From positions 930,001 through 994,000 of the forward strand of contig NZ_VDYR01000001.1 of the NCBI RefSeq assembly GCF_006346325.1: a DNA stretch of 64,000 nt. Direction: 5' to 3'. The notes under the pieces are model-generated. The model worked only from the letters and a program-made list of their open reading frames with translations, did no database searches and was not told the origin of the DNA. Below are positions 9,765 through 18,560 of this stretch, piece by piece; position 1 is the first letter of the stretch, and each line of letters begins with the position of its first letter. The DNA is from Sphingomonas japonica (GTDB lineage Bacteria; Pseudomonadota; Alphaproteobacteria; Sphingomonadales; Sphingomonadaceae). Both the position numbers and the translations under genes were made by a program.

Positions 9765-11180
9765 ATGCGAATCGTAGTGCCGATGACGCTGCCCGATGCC
9801 GCACCGCTCTCCCGCCGTGATTGGGCGATTATCGTAGCGATCACCGCCGCGGGCTGCGCACTGCGCATCGCGATGGCGCAAGGGGCGCTGTGGCTCGACG
9901 AGGCATGGTCGGCGATGCACGCGCATGAGGTGGCGACGCCGCTCGGCATCTTCCTCGGGATCAACCACGACAACAACCATCACCTCAACAGCCTGTGGAT
10001 GCAGGCGGTCGGGATCGACGCACCGCCGCTATTGCAACGCGCGCTGGCAATCGCGACCGGCACCGCGTCGATCGTCGTTGCCGCCCGGCTGATGGCACGC
10101 TCGGGCAACGTCGCCGCCATCGTCGCCGCAGCGCTATTCGCCTTCTCTCCGTTCTTCGCCAATTATGGGTCGGAGGCGCGCGGTTATGCGCCGATGATCC
10201 TGGCGCTGCTGATGGTGATGCTGCACGTCGATCGCTGGCTGGCCGGGGCACCGCGACCAACGACGTCGCTGATCCTGTGGGCCATGATCGGCATGCTGTC
10301 CCAACTGATGATGGCGATCGGCCTGGTCGCTGTCGCAGGCTGGGCCTTCGTGACGCTGCGGCAGCGTGACGGCTGGCGAAGCGCGGTGCGGGAGACGCTG
10401 CGCAGTTTCGCGCCGGCTGCTGTCGCCGCCGCGGCGGTACTCGGCGGCATCCTGCTTGCGGCGAGGATCAACTCCGGCGGCATGCGGTTCGGCAATCTTG
10501 AGCCCTTCACCTATTTCCACCAGCTCAAGGCGCTGTTTTCGGTCGTCGGATACACGATCGGCGTGCCGGAGATCGAGCTATGGCCGGGGCTCGCGCTGCT
10601 GGTCGCGCTGGGCGTCGCGATCCGGATCCGCATCGATCGCCTGCCGCTCTACTGGCTGGCGCTGATCGGCTTTCCCATCGTCGTCGCCATCGTCCATCCG
10701 GCCAATCCCGGCCATGCTCGCTACTACACGCTGATCGCAGTGGCGATGCTGCTGATGATCGCCGACATCGCCGCGCGCGGTTGGTCGGCCCGCGGCTGGC
10801 TGCGCGCTGCCGCCGCAACCGGCATCGCCGCGATCCTTGTCGCCAGTGTGGTCGAGGACATCCGGCTGATCGCCAACCAGCGCGGCGACCCCGGCCGCGC
10901 CATCACCGCGATGGCCGCGCTGACCCCCGACGGAGCGACCGCCTTCGTCGAGCGCGACAGCGCGGTACCCGTGCTCGCGACCGCCGCGCGGACCGGGCAA
11001 TATCCACTGGCTATCCGGCGCAGCCCCTGCCCCGCTCCCGACTATTTGTTCATCGATCGCTATAACGGCGAGTCGCTGCCGGGACCGCAGCGCCGCTGCG
11101 GCCGCGACTATGTGCCGATCGCGACGATGCGCGCGCGCGGAATGACCAATTTCCACTGGCGCCTCTATCGCCGCCGCTGA
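9765..11180 (+). CDS. GT-C fold membrane glycosyltransferase-like protein (GT39/ArnT type)
   Basis: A 471-residue polytopic membrane protein with roughly 9-11 hydrophobic spans. The N-terminal periplasmic loop carries WLDEAWSAMHAHE and then NHDNNHHLNSLW, the acidic and His-rich signature of lipid-linked sugar transferases of the GT39/PMT and ArnT type. A C-terminal soluble part follows. It probably transfers a sugar from a polyprenyl carrier; donor and acceptor are unknown. It follows the CHAP gene after 29 bases and ends just before a strong hairpin. Confidence 0.75.
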   Translation: MRIVVPMTLPDAAPLSRRDWAIIVAITAAGCALRIAMAQGALWLDEAWSAMHAHEVATPLGIFLGINHDNNHHLNSLWMQAVGIDAPPLLQRALAIATGTASIVVAARLMARSGNVAAIVAAALFAFSPFFANYGSEARGYAPMILALLMVMLHVDRWLAGAPRPTTSLILWAMIGMLSQLMMAIGLVAVAGWAFVTLRQRDGWRSAVRETLRSFAPAAVAAAAVLGGILLAARINSGGMRFGNLEPFTYFHQLKALFSVVGYTIGVPEIELWPGLALLVALGVAIRIRIDRLPLYWLALIGFPIVVAIVHPANPGHARYYTLIAVAMLLMIADIAARGWSARGWLRAAAATGIAAILVASVVEDIRLIANQRGDPGRAITAMAALTPDGATAFVERDSAVPVLATAARTGQYPLAIRRSPCPAPDYLFIDRYNGESLPGPQRRCGRDYVPIATMRARGMTNFHWRLYRRR

Positions 11181-11183
11181 GCG

Positions 11184-11206
11184 CTTGCGCCGCGTCATGG
11201 CGCAAG
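11184..11206 (+). terminator. Perfect 8-bp hairpin between GT-C gene and VWA gene
   Basis: CTTGCGCC and GGCGCAAG flank a 7-base loop directly after the GT-C stop and 14 bases before the VWA ATG. No T-tract follows. It may attenuate read-through or shape the VWA leader. Confidence 0.4.
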
Positions 11207-11219
11207 GCACATCCGCGTC

Positions 11220-12398
11220 ATGTTCCACGGTTTCATCGACGAACTGCGCGCCGCCGGCATCCCGGCCAGCCTCAAGGAGCATCTGGTGCTGCTTGACGCG
11301 CTCCGACAGGACGTGATCGAGCACACGCCCGAGCAATTCTATTTCCTGTCGCGCGCGATCTTCGTCAAGGACGAGGGCCTGCTCGACCGCTTCGACCAGG
11401 TCTTCGCAAAGGTATTCCGCGGCGTCGCCACCAGCTTCGGTGCCGCGCCTGCCGATGTTCCCGAGGAATGGCTCAAGGCAATCGCAGAGAAATACCTGAC
11501 GCCCGAGGAAATGGCGCAGATCGAATCGCTGGGATCGTGGGAAGAGATCATGGCGACGCTCCGGCAGCGGCTCGAGGAGCAGCACGAGCGCCATCAGGGC
11601 GGCAGCAAGTGGATCGGCACCGGCGGCACCTCGCCCTACGGCAATTCCGGTTACAATCCCGAAGGCGTTCGCATCGGCGGCGAGAGCAGGCACAAGCGCG
11701 CGCTCAAGGTCTGGGACCAGCGTGAGTTCCGCAATCTGGACTGCAGCCGCGAACTGGGGACGCGCAACATCAAGGTCGCGATGCGCCGCCTGCGACGTTT
11801 CGCCAGGGAAGGCGCTGCCGACGAACTCGACATCGACGCGACGATCGACGGCACCGCCAGGCAGGGCTGGCTCGACGTCCGCATGCGGCCGGAGCGACAC
11901 AATGCGGTCAAACTGCTGCTGTTTCTCGACGTTGGCGGGTCAATGGATCCGTTCGTGACGCTATGCGAGGAGCTGTTCTCCGCGGCGACATCGGAATTCA
12001 AGAATCTCGAATTCTACTATTTCCACAACTGCCCCTACGAAGGCGTTTGGAAGGACAATCGCCGCCGCTTCGCCGAGCGCACCCCGACCTGGGACGTGCT
12101 CCACAAATTCGGTCATGACTACAAGCTGGTGTTCGTCGGCGACGCCTCGATGAGCCCGTACGAGATTACCCACCCCGGCGGCTCGGTCGAGCATTTCAAC
12201 GAGGAAGCCGGCGCGGTATGGATGCAGCGGTTGGTCAGCACCTATCCGTCCGCGGTCTGGCTCAACCCCGTCCCCAAGGAGCAATGGGACTATTCGCAGT
12301 CGGTCCGCATCCTGCGCGACCTGATGCACGATCGCATGTACCCGCTGACCCTGTCGGGGCTGGACGAGGCAATGCGCGAACTCAGTCGCAAGAAATAG
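11220..12398 (+). CDS. CoxE-like VWA domain protein, presumed MoxR partner
   Basis: This 392-residue protein has a helical N-terminal half and a von Willebrand factor A domain. The metal-binding MIDAS motif, usually DxSxS, reads DVGGS at 237-241, so the first Ser is Gly. From memory this form is common in this CoxE-like group, so it is probably not a defect. Such proteins work with a MoxR ATPase in metal-dependent assembly, and the probable partner lies at 6228-7076. The stop is one base from the convergent HPt-like gene. Confidence 0.85.
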   Translation: MFHGFIDELRAAGIPASLKEHLVLLDALRQDVIEHTPEQFYFLSRAIFVKDEGLLDRFDQVFAKVFRGVATSFGAAPADVPEEWLKAIAEKYLTPEEMAQIESLGSWEEIMATLRQRLEEQHERHQGGSKWIGTGGTSPYGNSGYNPEGVRIGGESRHKRALKVWDQREFRNLDCSRELGTRNIKVAMRRLRRFAREGAADELDIDATIDGTARQGWLDVRMRPERHNAVKLLLFLDVGGSMDPFVTLCEELFSAATSEFKNLEFYYFHNCPYEGVWKDNRRRFAERTPTWDVLHKFGHDYKLVFVGDASMSPYEITHPGGSVEHFNEEAGAVWMQRLVSTYPSAVWLNPVPKEQWDYSQSVRILRDLMHDRMYPLTLSGLDEAMRELSRKK

Positions 12399-12399
12399 G

Positions 12400-12693
12400 C
12401 TAGAGCCGCTCCACCGCGCGGTGCAGCTTGCGCAGCATCGTCACGTCGCCCGCCGGGGCATCTGCCGCCTCGCCAGCCAGCGCCATCAACCGGACCGCAC
12501 CGAAACTCGCTGCCAGCCCCTTCAGCCGGGACGCCGCCGCGCGCCACTGCGTGGTTTCACCGGCAAGGTCGAGCGTTGCCAGACTGCGCTGCACACCGTC
12601 GAGAAATGCCTCGCGCAACTCGGCGATCAGCGCGGGTTCATCGCCCACCGCTGCCGCCAGCGTCGCATCGATTGCTCCGGGATCATAGGCCAT
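12400..12693 (-). CDS. HPt-like protein lacking the phospho-acceptor histidine
   Basis: This 97-residue all-helical protein fits the histidine phosphotransfer (HPt) fold, but the family motif with His before x-LKG reads AASRLKGLAASFGA at 53-66. Ser55 occupies the position of the phosphorylated His. It therefore cannot relay phosphate in the usual way and may act as a decoy, an adaptor, or a scaffold for a response regulator. No kinase or receiver gene is nearby. It is divergent from the coiled-coil gene at 12776. Confidence 0.7.
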   Translation of the reverse strand: MAYDPGAIDATLAAAVGDEPALIAELREAFLDGVQRSLATLDLAGETTQWRAAASRLKGLAASFGAVRLMALAGEAADAPAGDVTMLRKLHRAVERL

Positions 12694-12757
12694 GCGTGCG
12701 ACGTTAGCGCCAAGGTGCTTAACGCTTCGTAGCTATTTAGTTGGTGCGCTTCCGAAA

Positions 12758-12772
12758 CATGGTAAACATGTG
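12758..12772. promoter_or_regulatory. Palindrome in the leader of the coiled-coil gene
   Basis: ACATG and CATGT arms are separated by GTAAA, immediately upstream of the ATG at 12776. It may be a regulator site or simply a leader hairpin that could limit translation. Confidence 0.3.
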
Positions 12773-12775
12773 CCC

Positions 12776-15076
12776 ATGAACGGGGGTTCTCAGATCATCG
12801 GTATTCGTCCTCCCCAGGAAGACGACGGCGCAACCCTTGGCGAAGCGGCGATCGAATCGCCCGCGCCAGAGACGATCGGCGATCCCGATTATTGGGAAGA
12901 CCCGGTCGAAGAACCGCCGCGCGAAGGGCCTGCTTGGCTGCCGGCGCTGGCGATCCTCGCCACCCTCGCATGGATCGGCGGCATGGTTGCGCTCAGCTGG
13001 ACGGCGCTGATCGCGATGGACCCGGTCGGCGTCGTCCAGTTCGCCGCCGCCTTGCTGGTTCCGCCGCTCGTCCTGGGCATGCTGTGGCTGATCGTTCAGC
13101 GCAACAGCCGCGCGGAGGCGCGCCGTTTTGGCGTCACCGCGCGTGCCATGCGCGCCGAGGCGAGCGCGCTCGACCATGTCGTCGCCGCATTGTCGCATCG
13201 TATCGAGGCGAGCCGCAGCAGCCTTGCCGCGCAGAGCCACGAATTGCTGACGATGGGCGATCGCGCGGCGGGCCGGCTCGAAGCGGTCAGCAGCGGGATG
13301 GCGCAGGAAGCCAAGGCGCTGCACGGCGCCGCGCGCGTCCTGGTCGATTCGGCCGGACAGGCGGAACAGAAGCTCACTGTCACGCTGGCGATGATGCCGA
13401 AGGCGCATGGCGAACTCGGCCAGATGGCGACGACGCTCGAATCGCTGGGCCTGTCGGCAAGCGAGCGGGTCGCGGGCCTTGACGCGCAATTCGCCGCGCT
13501 GGCGGAGCGTGGACGCGAGGCGGATACCGTCGCGGGCGGCGCGGCACAGCGGCTTGCGGCGCATATCGCGCGGATGGAGGCGATGTCGGAGACCGCAGGC
13601 GCGCGGCTCGAAGCGGTGGCGGGCGAGATGTCGGCGACCGTCGATGGCGTGCTCGACCGCGCGGCGCAGGCCGTGGATGAAGCGCGCAAGGGCATCACGG
13701 CCCAGGGCGACGCCACGCTGGCAATGCTCTCGGCCAGCCATGACGCAATCGAACGCTCGGGACGCGAGGGCAGCGACGCGCTCGCCGAGCGCATTGCCGC
13801 GGTCGAGGCAGCGATCGACCGAATCGCTGCGCGGCTCGGCGACGAACAGGCGCGCAGCGACGCACTGTTCGCTTCGCTCGACCACGGACTGGTCGAGACC
13901 TCGGCGCAGTTCGACGTGCTGCACCAGATCGGGCTGGATCGCACCCGAGATCTGTCCGCGTCGGTCAGCGCACTGACGCAGGGCGCCGATGCCGCCACCC
14001 AAGCGATCCGTCAGGGCCACGAAACTGCCGATGCGATGATCGGGTCGGCCGACGCGCTGTTGACCGCGCTCGATGCGGCGACACGCGAGATCGACGAGAC
14101 CTTGCCCGAAGCCTTGCGCCGCCTCGATACGCGCATCGGCGAAAGCCGCGCGGTCGTCGCCGCGTCGAAGCCCGAATTGCTGGCGCTCGTCGCCGCGGCC
14201 GAGAGCACGCACGACGCGATCGAGGCGATCGCCGGCGTCATCGCCGACCAGCGCCGGGGCATGGAAGCGCTCGGCCAGGAACTGACCGCCACGCTCGACG
14301 ATGGCCGCGTGCGCATCGACGGGATCGAAACCACCGTCGCCTCGACGATCGAGCGTACCGACGCGTTCGTCCAGCGCAGTGCGCCAGCGTTGGTTCAGGC
14401 GCTCGACCAGATGCGCGACAGCGCCGCCCGCACGGCCGACCAGGCGCGCGCCGCGCTGGCATCGGTGATCCCGCAGGCGGCGCAGCGGCTCGAGGCGGAA
14501 GGCACCGCAGCATTGTCGCGATCGATTGGCGCTGCGGTGTCGGAACAGATCGCGGATCTTACCGCCGCCGCCGATCAGGCAGTGATTGCCGCGACGCGTG
14601 CTTCCGATGCGATTGCGGAACGGATGCTGACGATCCGCGAAACCACCGCTGCGATCGAGGCGCGCATCGACGACGCGCGCGAGGCGATCGAGACCGCCGA
14701 TCACGACAATCTCTCACGCCGCGTGTCGCTGCTCATCGAAGCGCTCAACTCGACCGCGATCGACATCACCAAGTCGTTCGCGCACGACGTGTCCGACAGC
14801 GCCTGGGCAGCCTATCTCAAGGGCGATCGCGGCGTGTTCACCCGCCGCGCGGTGCGGCTGATCGACAATGGTCAGGCGCGGGAAATCTCGGCACTCTACG
14901 ATACCGACGACAATTTCCGGGCGCAGGTCAATCGCTACATCCACGATTTCGAAGCGATGCTGCGCCAGATCCTTGCCACCCGCGACGGCTCGCCGCTCGG
15001 CGTTACGGTGCTGTCGTCGGATATGGGCAAGCTCTACGTCGCGCTGGCGCAGGCGATCGAGCGGCTGCGCGCGTAG
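12776..15076 (+). CDS. Large membrane-anchored coiled-coil protein, unknown function
   Basis: A 766-residue protein with a short acidic cytoplasmic N-terminus and two hydrophobic spans (about 54-76, WLPALAILATLAWIGG, and 84-106). A very long Ala/Glu/Arg-rich helical region of about 580 residues follows, with heptad-like spacing as in apolipoprotein-like or methyl-accepting coiled coils, then a more conserved globular end (about 690-766). ATG 12776 starts MNGGSQ. No enzymatic motif is visible. The architecture suggests a structural or organising role at the inner membrane, perhaps in the cell envelope or chromosome organisation; this is inference. Confidence 0.7.
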   Translation: MNGGSQIIGIRPPQEDDGATLGEAAIESPAPETIGDPDYWEDPVEEPPREGPAWLPALAILATLAWIGGMVALSWTALIAMDPVGVVQFAAALLVPPLVLGMLWLIVQRNSRAEARRFGVTARAMRAEASALDHVVAALSHRIEASRSSLAAQSHELLTMGDRAAGRLEAVSSGMAQEAKALHGAARVLVDSAGQAEQKLTVTLAMMPKAHGELGQMATTLESLGLSASERVAGLDAQFAALAERGREADTVAGGAAQRLAAHIARMEAMSETAGARLEAVAGEMSATVDGVLDRAAQAVDEARKGITAQGDATLAMLSASHDAIERSGREGSDALAERIAAVEAAIDRIAARLGDEQARSDALFASLDHGLVETSAQFDVLHQIGLDRTRDLSASVSALTQGADAATQAIRQGHETADAMIGSADALLTALDAATREIDETLPEALRRLDTRIGESRAVVAASKPELLALVAAAESTHDAIEAIAGVIADQRRGMEALGQELTATLDDGRVRIDGIETTVASTIERTDAFVQRSAPALVQALDQMRDSAARTADQARAALASVIPQAAQRLEAEGTAALSRSIGAAVSEQIADLTAAADQAVIAATRASDAIAERMLTIRETTAAIEARIDDAREAIETADHDNLSRRVSLLIEALNSTAIDITKSFAHDVSDSAWAAYLKGDRGVFTRRAVRLIDNGQAREISALYDTDDNFRAQVNRYIHDFEAMLRQILATRDGSPLGVTVLSSDMGKLYVALAQAIERLRA

Positions 15077-15085
15077 CGGCGCGCA

Positions 15086-15349
15086 TCATCGGTGGGCGAA
15101 GTCGAACATCTCCGCCGTCACCCAGCCATTGACGTAGTTGAGGTAGAACAGCGCGAACAGCGCCGTCGCGACGATCGTGCCCCATTTGACCACGCGCCAC
15201 GGCCGGAACAGATGCGGCGCGCTGTCCGCCTGCCCCGGCACCAGCGGCTCGCCCAGCTCCTGCGACGTGCGCACCCCGAACGGCAGCACGATGAAGGCGC
15301 TGAACACCCAGAACAGGAAATAGATCGCCAGCGCCGACTGCCACTTCAT
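15086..15349 (-). CDS. DUF1467 family small membrane protein
   Basis: This 87-residue protein has two hydrophobic spans (about 6-26, AIYFLFWVFSAFIVLPFG, and 56-72) separated by a loop. It matches the DUF1467 family of small alphaproteobacterial inner-membrane proteins of unknown function. The ATG lies four bases after the rnj stop, so it is the last gene of the nuo-birA-coaX-rnj string. Confidence 0.85.
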   Translation of the reverse strand: MKWQSALAIYFLFWVFSAFIVLPFGVRTSQELGEPLVPGQADSAPHLFRPWRVVKWGTIVATALFALFYLNYVNGWVTAEMFDFAHR

Positions 15350-15353
15350 ACGG

Positions 15354-16991
15354 TCAGACCTCGATCACCATGACGTCGACGACGGGCTTCTTGCCGGTCC
15401 AGCGCGTCGCCACGCGGCGCACGCTCAGTCGCACGCTTTCCTTCAGCGCATCGATGTCCTTGCTGCCCGACCGCACTGCCTCGCGCGCCGCATCGCCCGC
15501 TTCGGCGATAAACGGATCGCGATCCTCCTCTACCGGGATGCCCTGGATCCGGACTTCGGGAGTTCCCACCAGCTTACGTCCCTTGCCGAGTGCGAGCGCG
15601 ACCGAGATCAGCCCGTAATTGGCGATACGCCGCCGCTCGTTGATCGTCCCGCCGTCGGCCGGCAGGATCACGTCGCCGTCGAGCACCAAACGTCCGACCG
15701 GCGCGTCGCCGATCTTGGCGGGCTTTCCCGGCGCGAGCCGGACGATCGCACCATCGGCCTGAACGATGCTGGAGGGAATGCCGCATTCCGCGCCGAACCG
15801 CGCCTGCTCCATCAGATGGCGCATCTCGCCATGCACCGGCACCAGCACGTCAGGCCGGATCCAGTCGTACATCGCGCGCAATTCGGGTCGTCCGGGATGC
15901 CCCGACACATGGATATGCGCCTGCTTGTCGGTGACGAGGTGGACGCCCTTGCCGGCCAGGATATTCTGGATACGGCCGATCGCGACTTCATTGCCGGGAA
16001 TCTGCTTCGACGAGAACAGCACGGTATCGCCCGCCTCCAGCTTGATCTGGTGCGTGCCGTCGGCAACGCGCGCCAGTGCCGCGCGCGGCTCGCCCTGGCC
16101 GCCGGTGGCGATGATCATCACCTTGTCGCGTGGCAGCCGCATTGCCGTTTCGAAATCGACCGTCTCGGGGAAATCGCGAAGATACCCCGTCGCCTTGGCA
16201 ACCTTGAGAATGCGGTCGAGCGAACGCCCGGCGACGCACACGCGGCGCCCGGCGGCGGTGGCGACCTCACCCAGAGTGTGCAGCCGCGCGGCATTGGAGG
16301 CAAAGGTGGTAACCATCACCCGGCCCTTGGCCTTGGCAACCTCGGCATCGAGTCCGGGCCGGACGCCGCGTTCAGAACCCGAGGCTTCGGCGTTGAACAC
16401 GTTGGTCGAATCGCACACCAGTGCCAGCACGCCCTCGTCGCCGATCGCGGCGAGCTCCGCTGCGCTCGAAGGGCGCCCCATCACCGGAGTTTCGTCAAGC
16501 TTCCAGTCGCCGGTATGGAATATCTTGCCGTGCGGCGTGTCGATCAGCAGCGCATTGGCTTCGGGAATCGAATGCGACAGCGGCACGAACGTCACGCCGA
16601 ACGGCCCGATCTTTACCGGCTTGGCTGGATCGACGATCTTGAGCTTGACCTGGTTGGAAATGCCTTCCTCGTCGAGCTTCCCGCGGATCAGCCCGGCGGT
16701 AAACGGCGTCGCATAGAGCGGCACGCCGAGGTCCGCGGCGAAATAAGGCAGTGCCCCGATATGATCCTCATGCCCGTGCGTCAGCACGATACCGACCAGA
16801 TCGTCGAGGCGGTCTTCGATGAACTGCAGGTCGGGAAGGATGACATCGATGCCGGGATAGGCCGGGTCGGCAAAGGTGATGCCGCAATCGACCATCAACC
16901 ACTTGCCCTTGGTGCCATAGAGATTGACGTTCATGCCGATCTCGCCCGATCCGCCGAGCGCGACGAAAACCAGTTCGTTCTTGGGAGTCAC
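15354..16991 (-). CDS. rnj: Ribonuclease J
   Basis: This 545-residue beta-CASP metallo-beta-lactamase nuclease combines 5'-3' exonuclease and endonuclease activity in mRNA decay and RNA maturation. The zinc-binding motif HGHEDH is at 72-77, followed by the remaining beta-lactamase fold, the beta-CASP insertion and a C-terminal domain. It starts at GTG 16991 with AGGA placed for a ribosome binding site. It follows coaX by 54 bases on the same strand; birA, coaX and rnj form a common neighbourhood downstream of nuoN in this group. Confidence 0.95.
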   Translation of the reverse strand: MTPKNELVFVALGGSGEIGMNVNLYGTKGKWLMVDCGITFADPAYPGIDVILPDLQFIEDRLDDLVGIVLTHGHEDHIGALPYFAADLGVPLYATPFTAGLIRGKLDEEGISNQVKLKIVDPAKPVKIGPFGVTFVPLSHSIPEANALLIDTPHGKIFHTGDWKLDETPVMGRPSSAAELAAIGDEGVLALVCDSTNVFNAEASGSERGVRPGLDAEVAKAKGRVMVTTFASNAARLHTLGEVATAAGRRVCVAGRSLDRILKVAKATGYLRDFPETVDFETAMRLPRDKVMIIATGGQGEPRAALARVADGTHQIKLEAGDTVLFSSKQIPGNEVAIGRIQNILAGKGVHLVTDKQAHIHVSGHPGRPELRAMYDWIRPDVLVPVHGEMRHLMEQARFGAECGIPSSIVQADGAIVRLAPGKPAKIGDAPVGRLVLDGDVILPADGGTINERRRIANYGLISVALALGKGRKLVGTPEVRIQGIPVEEDRDPFIAEAGDAAREAVRSGSKDIDALKESVRLSVRRVATRWTGKKPVVDVMVIEV

Positions 16992-17045
16992 AATTTTCCT
17001 GTTCTATTCTGGGCGGGGGCACAAGATGGTGCCGCTTCCCGCGTG

Positions 17046-17822
17046 TCAAATATGGGTACGTAGCCGCAACAATGCCAGCCCCTGGATGGTCAGGTCGGGC
17101 TCGATCGCATCGAAGATGTCGGTCTGCTGCTCGAACAGGACGGCAAGGCCGCCCGTGGCGATGACCTTCGTCGGACGCCCGACCTCGGCCTTCATGCGGC
17201 CGACCAGCCCCTCGATCATCGCCACATAGCCCCAGAAGATACCGATCTGCATCTGATCGACCGTGTTGCGGCCGATCACGCTGCTGGTCGCCGGTGCCTC
17301 GATCGCGATACGCGGTAGCTTGGCGGCGGCGGTCACCAGCGCGTCGAGCGACAGGTTGATCCCCGGGGCGATGATGCCGCCCTTGTACGCTCCGGTATAG
17401 TCGGCCAGGTCGAACGTCGTCGCGGTGCCGAAATCGACGATGATCAGGTCGCCGGGATGGCTGTCGTGCGCGGCGAGGATGTTGAGCACGCGATCGGCAC
17501 CGACGCTGTGCGGTTCGTCGACATCGAGCGAGATTGGCCAGGCCATCGCGCCCTGCCCCGCGACCAGCGCTTCGACCGCGAAATATTTTTGCGCCAGCAC
17601 CTGAAGATTGTGGAGCGCGCGCGGCACCACCGTGCCGATGATCACCGCATCGACGGCGCCGCGCTCGAGCCCCTCGAGTTGAAGCAGCTGGTTGAGCCAC
17701 ACCGCATATTCGTCCGCCGTCCGCCTGGGGTCGGTCGCAATCCGCCAGCGCGCGCGGATTTCCCTGCCTTCGACCAGCGCGAAGACCATGTTGGTATTGC
17801 CGGCATCCACCGCGAGCAGCAT
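17046..17822 (-). CDS. coaX: Type III pantothenate kinase
   Basis: This 258-residue enzyme carries out the first step of coenzyme A synthesis, phosphorylating pantothenate, and usually needs a monovalent cation. ASKHA-type motifs are visible: DAGNTN at 6-11, [11 protein letters not shown] at 108-118 and DFGTATTFD at 130-138. The length is normal. It starts at ATG 17822, 21 bases after the birA stop. Confidence 0.95.
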   Translation of the reverse strand: MLLAVDAGNTNMVFALVEGREIRARWRIATDPRRTADEYAVWLNQLLQLEGLERGAVDAVIIGTVVPRALHNLQVLAQKYFAVEALVAGQGAMAWPISLDVDEPHSVGADRVLNILAAHDSHPGDLIIVDFGTATTFDLADYTGAYKGGIIAPGINLSLDALVTAAAKLPRIAIEAPATSSVIGRNTVDQMQIGIFWGYVAMIEGLVGRMKAEVGRPTKVIATGGLAVLFEQQTDIFDAIEPDLTIQGLALLRLRTHI

Positions 17823-17843
17823 TTGTTCGTCCCAGAGTTCAAG

Positions 17844-18560
17844 TCAGTCCAGCAGGAAGACATCGCCGGCGTGCATGACATGCCGAGACCCGTCGGCCAA
17901 GCGCAGCATCAATGCGCCGCTTTGATCGAGGCCGTCGAACAATCCTTCGAGCGTAGTGCCATCGGGCTGGCGTACGGACAATGCGGAACCGGTCGGGTGC
18001 GCACGCGCTACCCAGCGGGCGCGGATTGGTCCCAGCCCTTCGCTCCGCCACCGCGACAGCCAGCGGGCCAAGGCCTCTGCAAGCGTTTCGAGCAGCGCTT
18101 CCGGGCTCAGCTCGATGCCGTGGGAAGCCAGACTGGTGGTCGGTCGATCCGGCAGGGCCGGATGCGCAGCGAGGTTGACGCCGAAGCCGATCACCACTGC
18201 ATCGTCGGCACGCTCGAGGAGAATACCGGACAGCTTCTTCCCACCGACGATGAGATCGTTGGGCCATTTCAACTTCACATCATCATTCGCACGAAGATAG
18301 GCGGAGACGGCTTCTTCCAATGCGACCGCCGCGACCAGCGCGAGCGTGGCGGCGGGCGGATCGCCAGCCAGCACCCGCACGATGGTGCTCGCGTACAGAT
18401 TACCCGGCGGCGACGCCCATGCCCGCCCCAGGCGCCCACGTCCTCCGCTCTGGACATCGGCGCGCAACCACGTCCCGTCGGCTACGCCACCCTGCGCGAG
18501 CGCCAGCAAGTCCGCGTTGGTCGATCCGGTCTCGGCGACGTGGACGATGTGCGGCGTCAG
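17844..18560 (-). CDS. birA: Biotin--[acetyl-CoA-carboxylase] ligase
   Basis: BirA activates biotin to biotinyl-AMP and attaches it to carboxylase carrier proteins. This is the short form without a DNA-binding domain. The substrate motif ETGSTN and the loop GRGRLGRAW are visible. The first ordinary start, TTG 18509, lies downstream of ETGSTN and would remove an essential motif. Reading upstream in frame, the only candidate is CTG at 18560, overlapping the nuoN stop (TTCTGACG), giving 238 residues. I infer a non-canonical start with coupling to nuoN; an automatic call would probably truncate the gene. Confidence 0.85.
   Translation of the reverse strand: MTPHIVHVAETGSTNADLLALAQGGVADGTWLRADVQSGGRGRLGRAWASPPGNLYASTIVRVLAGDPPAATLALVAAVALEEAVSAYLRANDDVKLKWPNDLIVGGKKLSGILLERADDAVVIGFGVNLAAHPALPDRPTTSLASHGIELSPEALLETLAEALARWLSRWRSEGLGPIRARWVARAHPTGSALSVRQPDGTTLEGLFDGLDQSGALMLRLADGSRHVMHAGDVFLLD

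Noticed and set aside
12737..14704. Long antisense reading frame of 655 codons opposite the coiled-coil gene
   Set aside because: It has an Arg-rich, low-complexity composition typical of antisense frames in GC-rich DNA. The plus-strand frame has a clear membrane and coiled-coil design and a sensible start.
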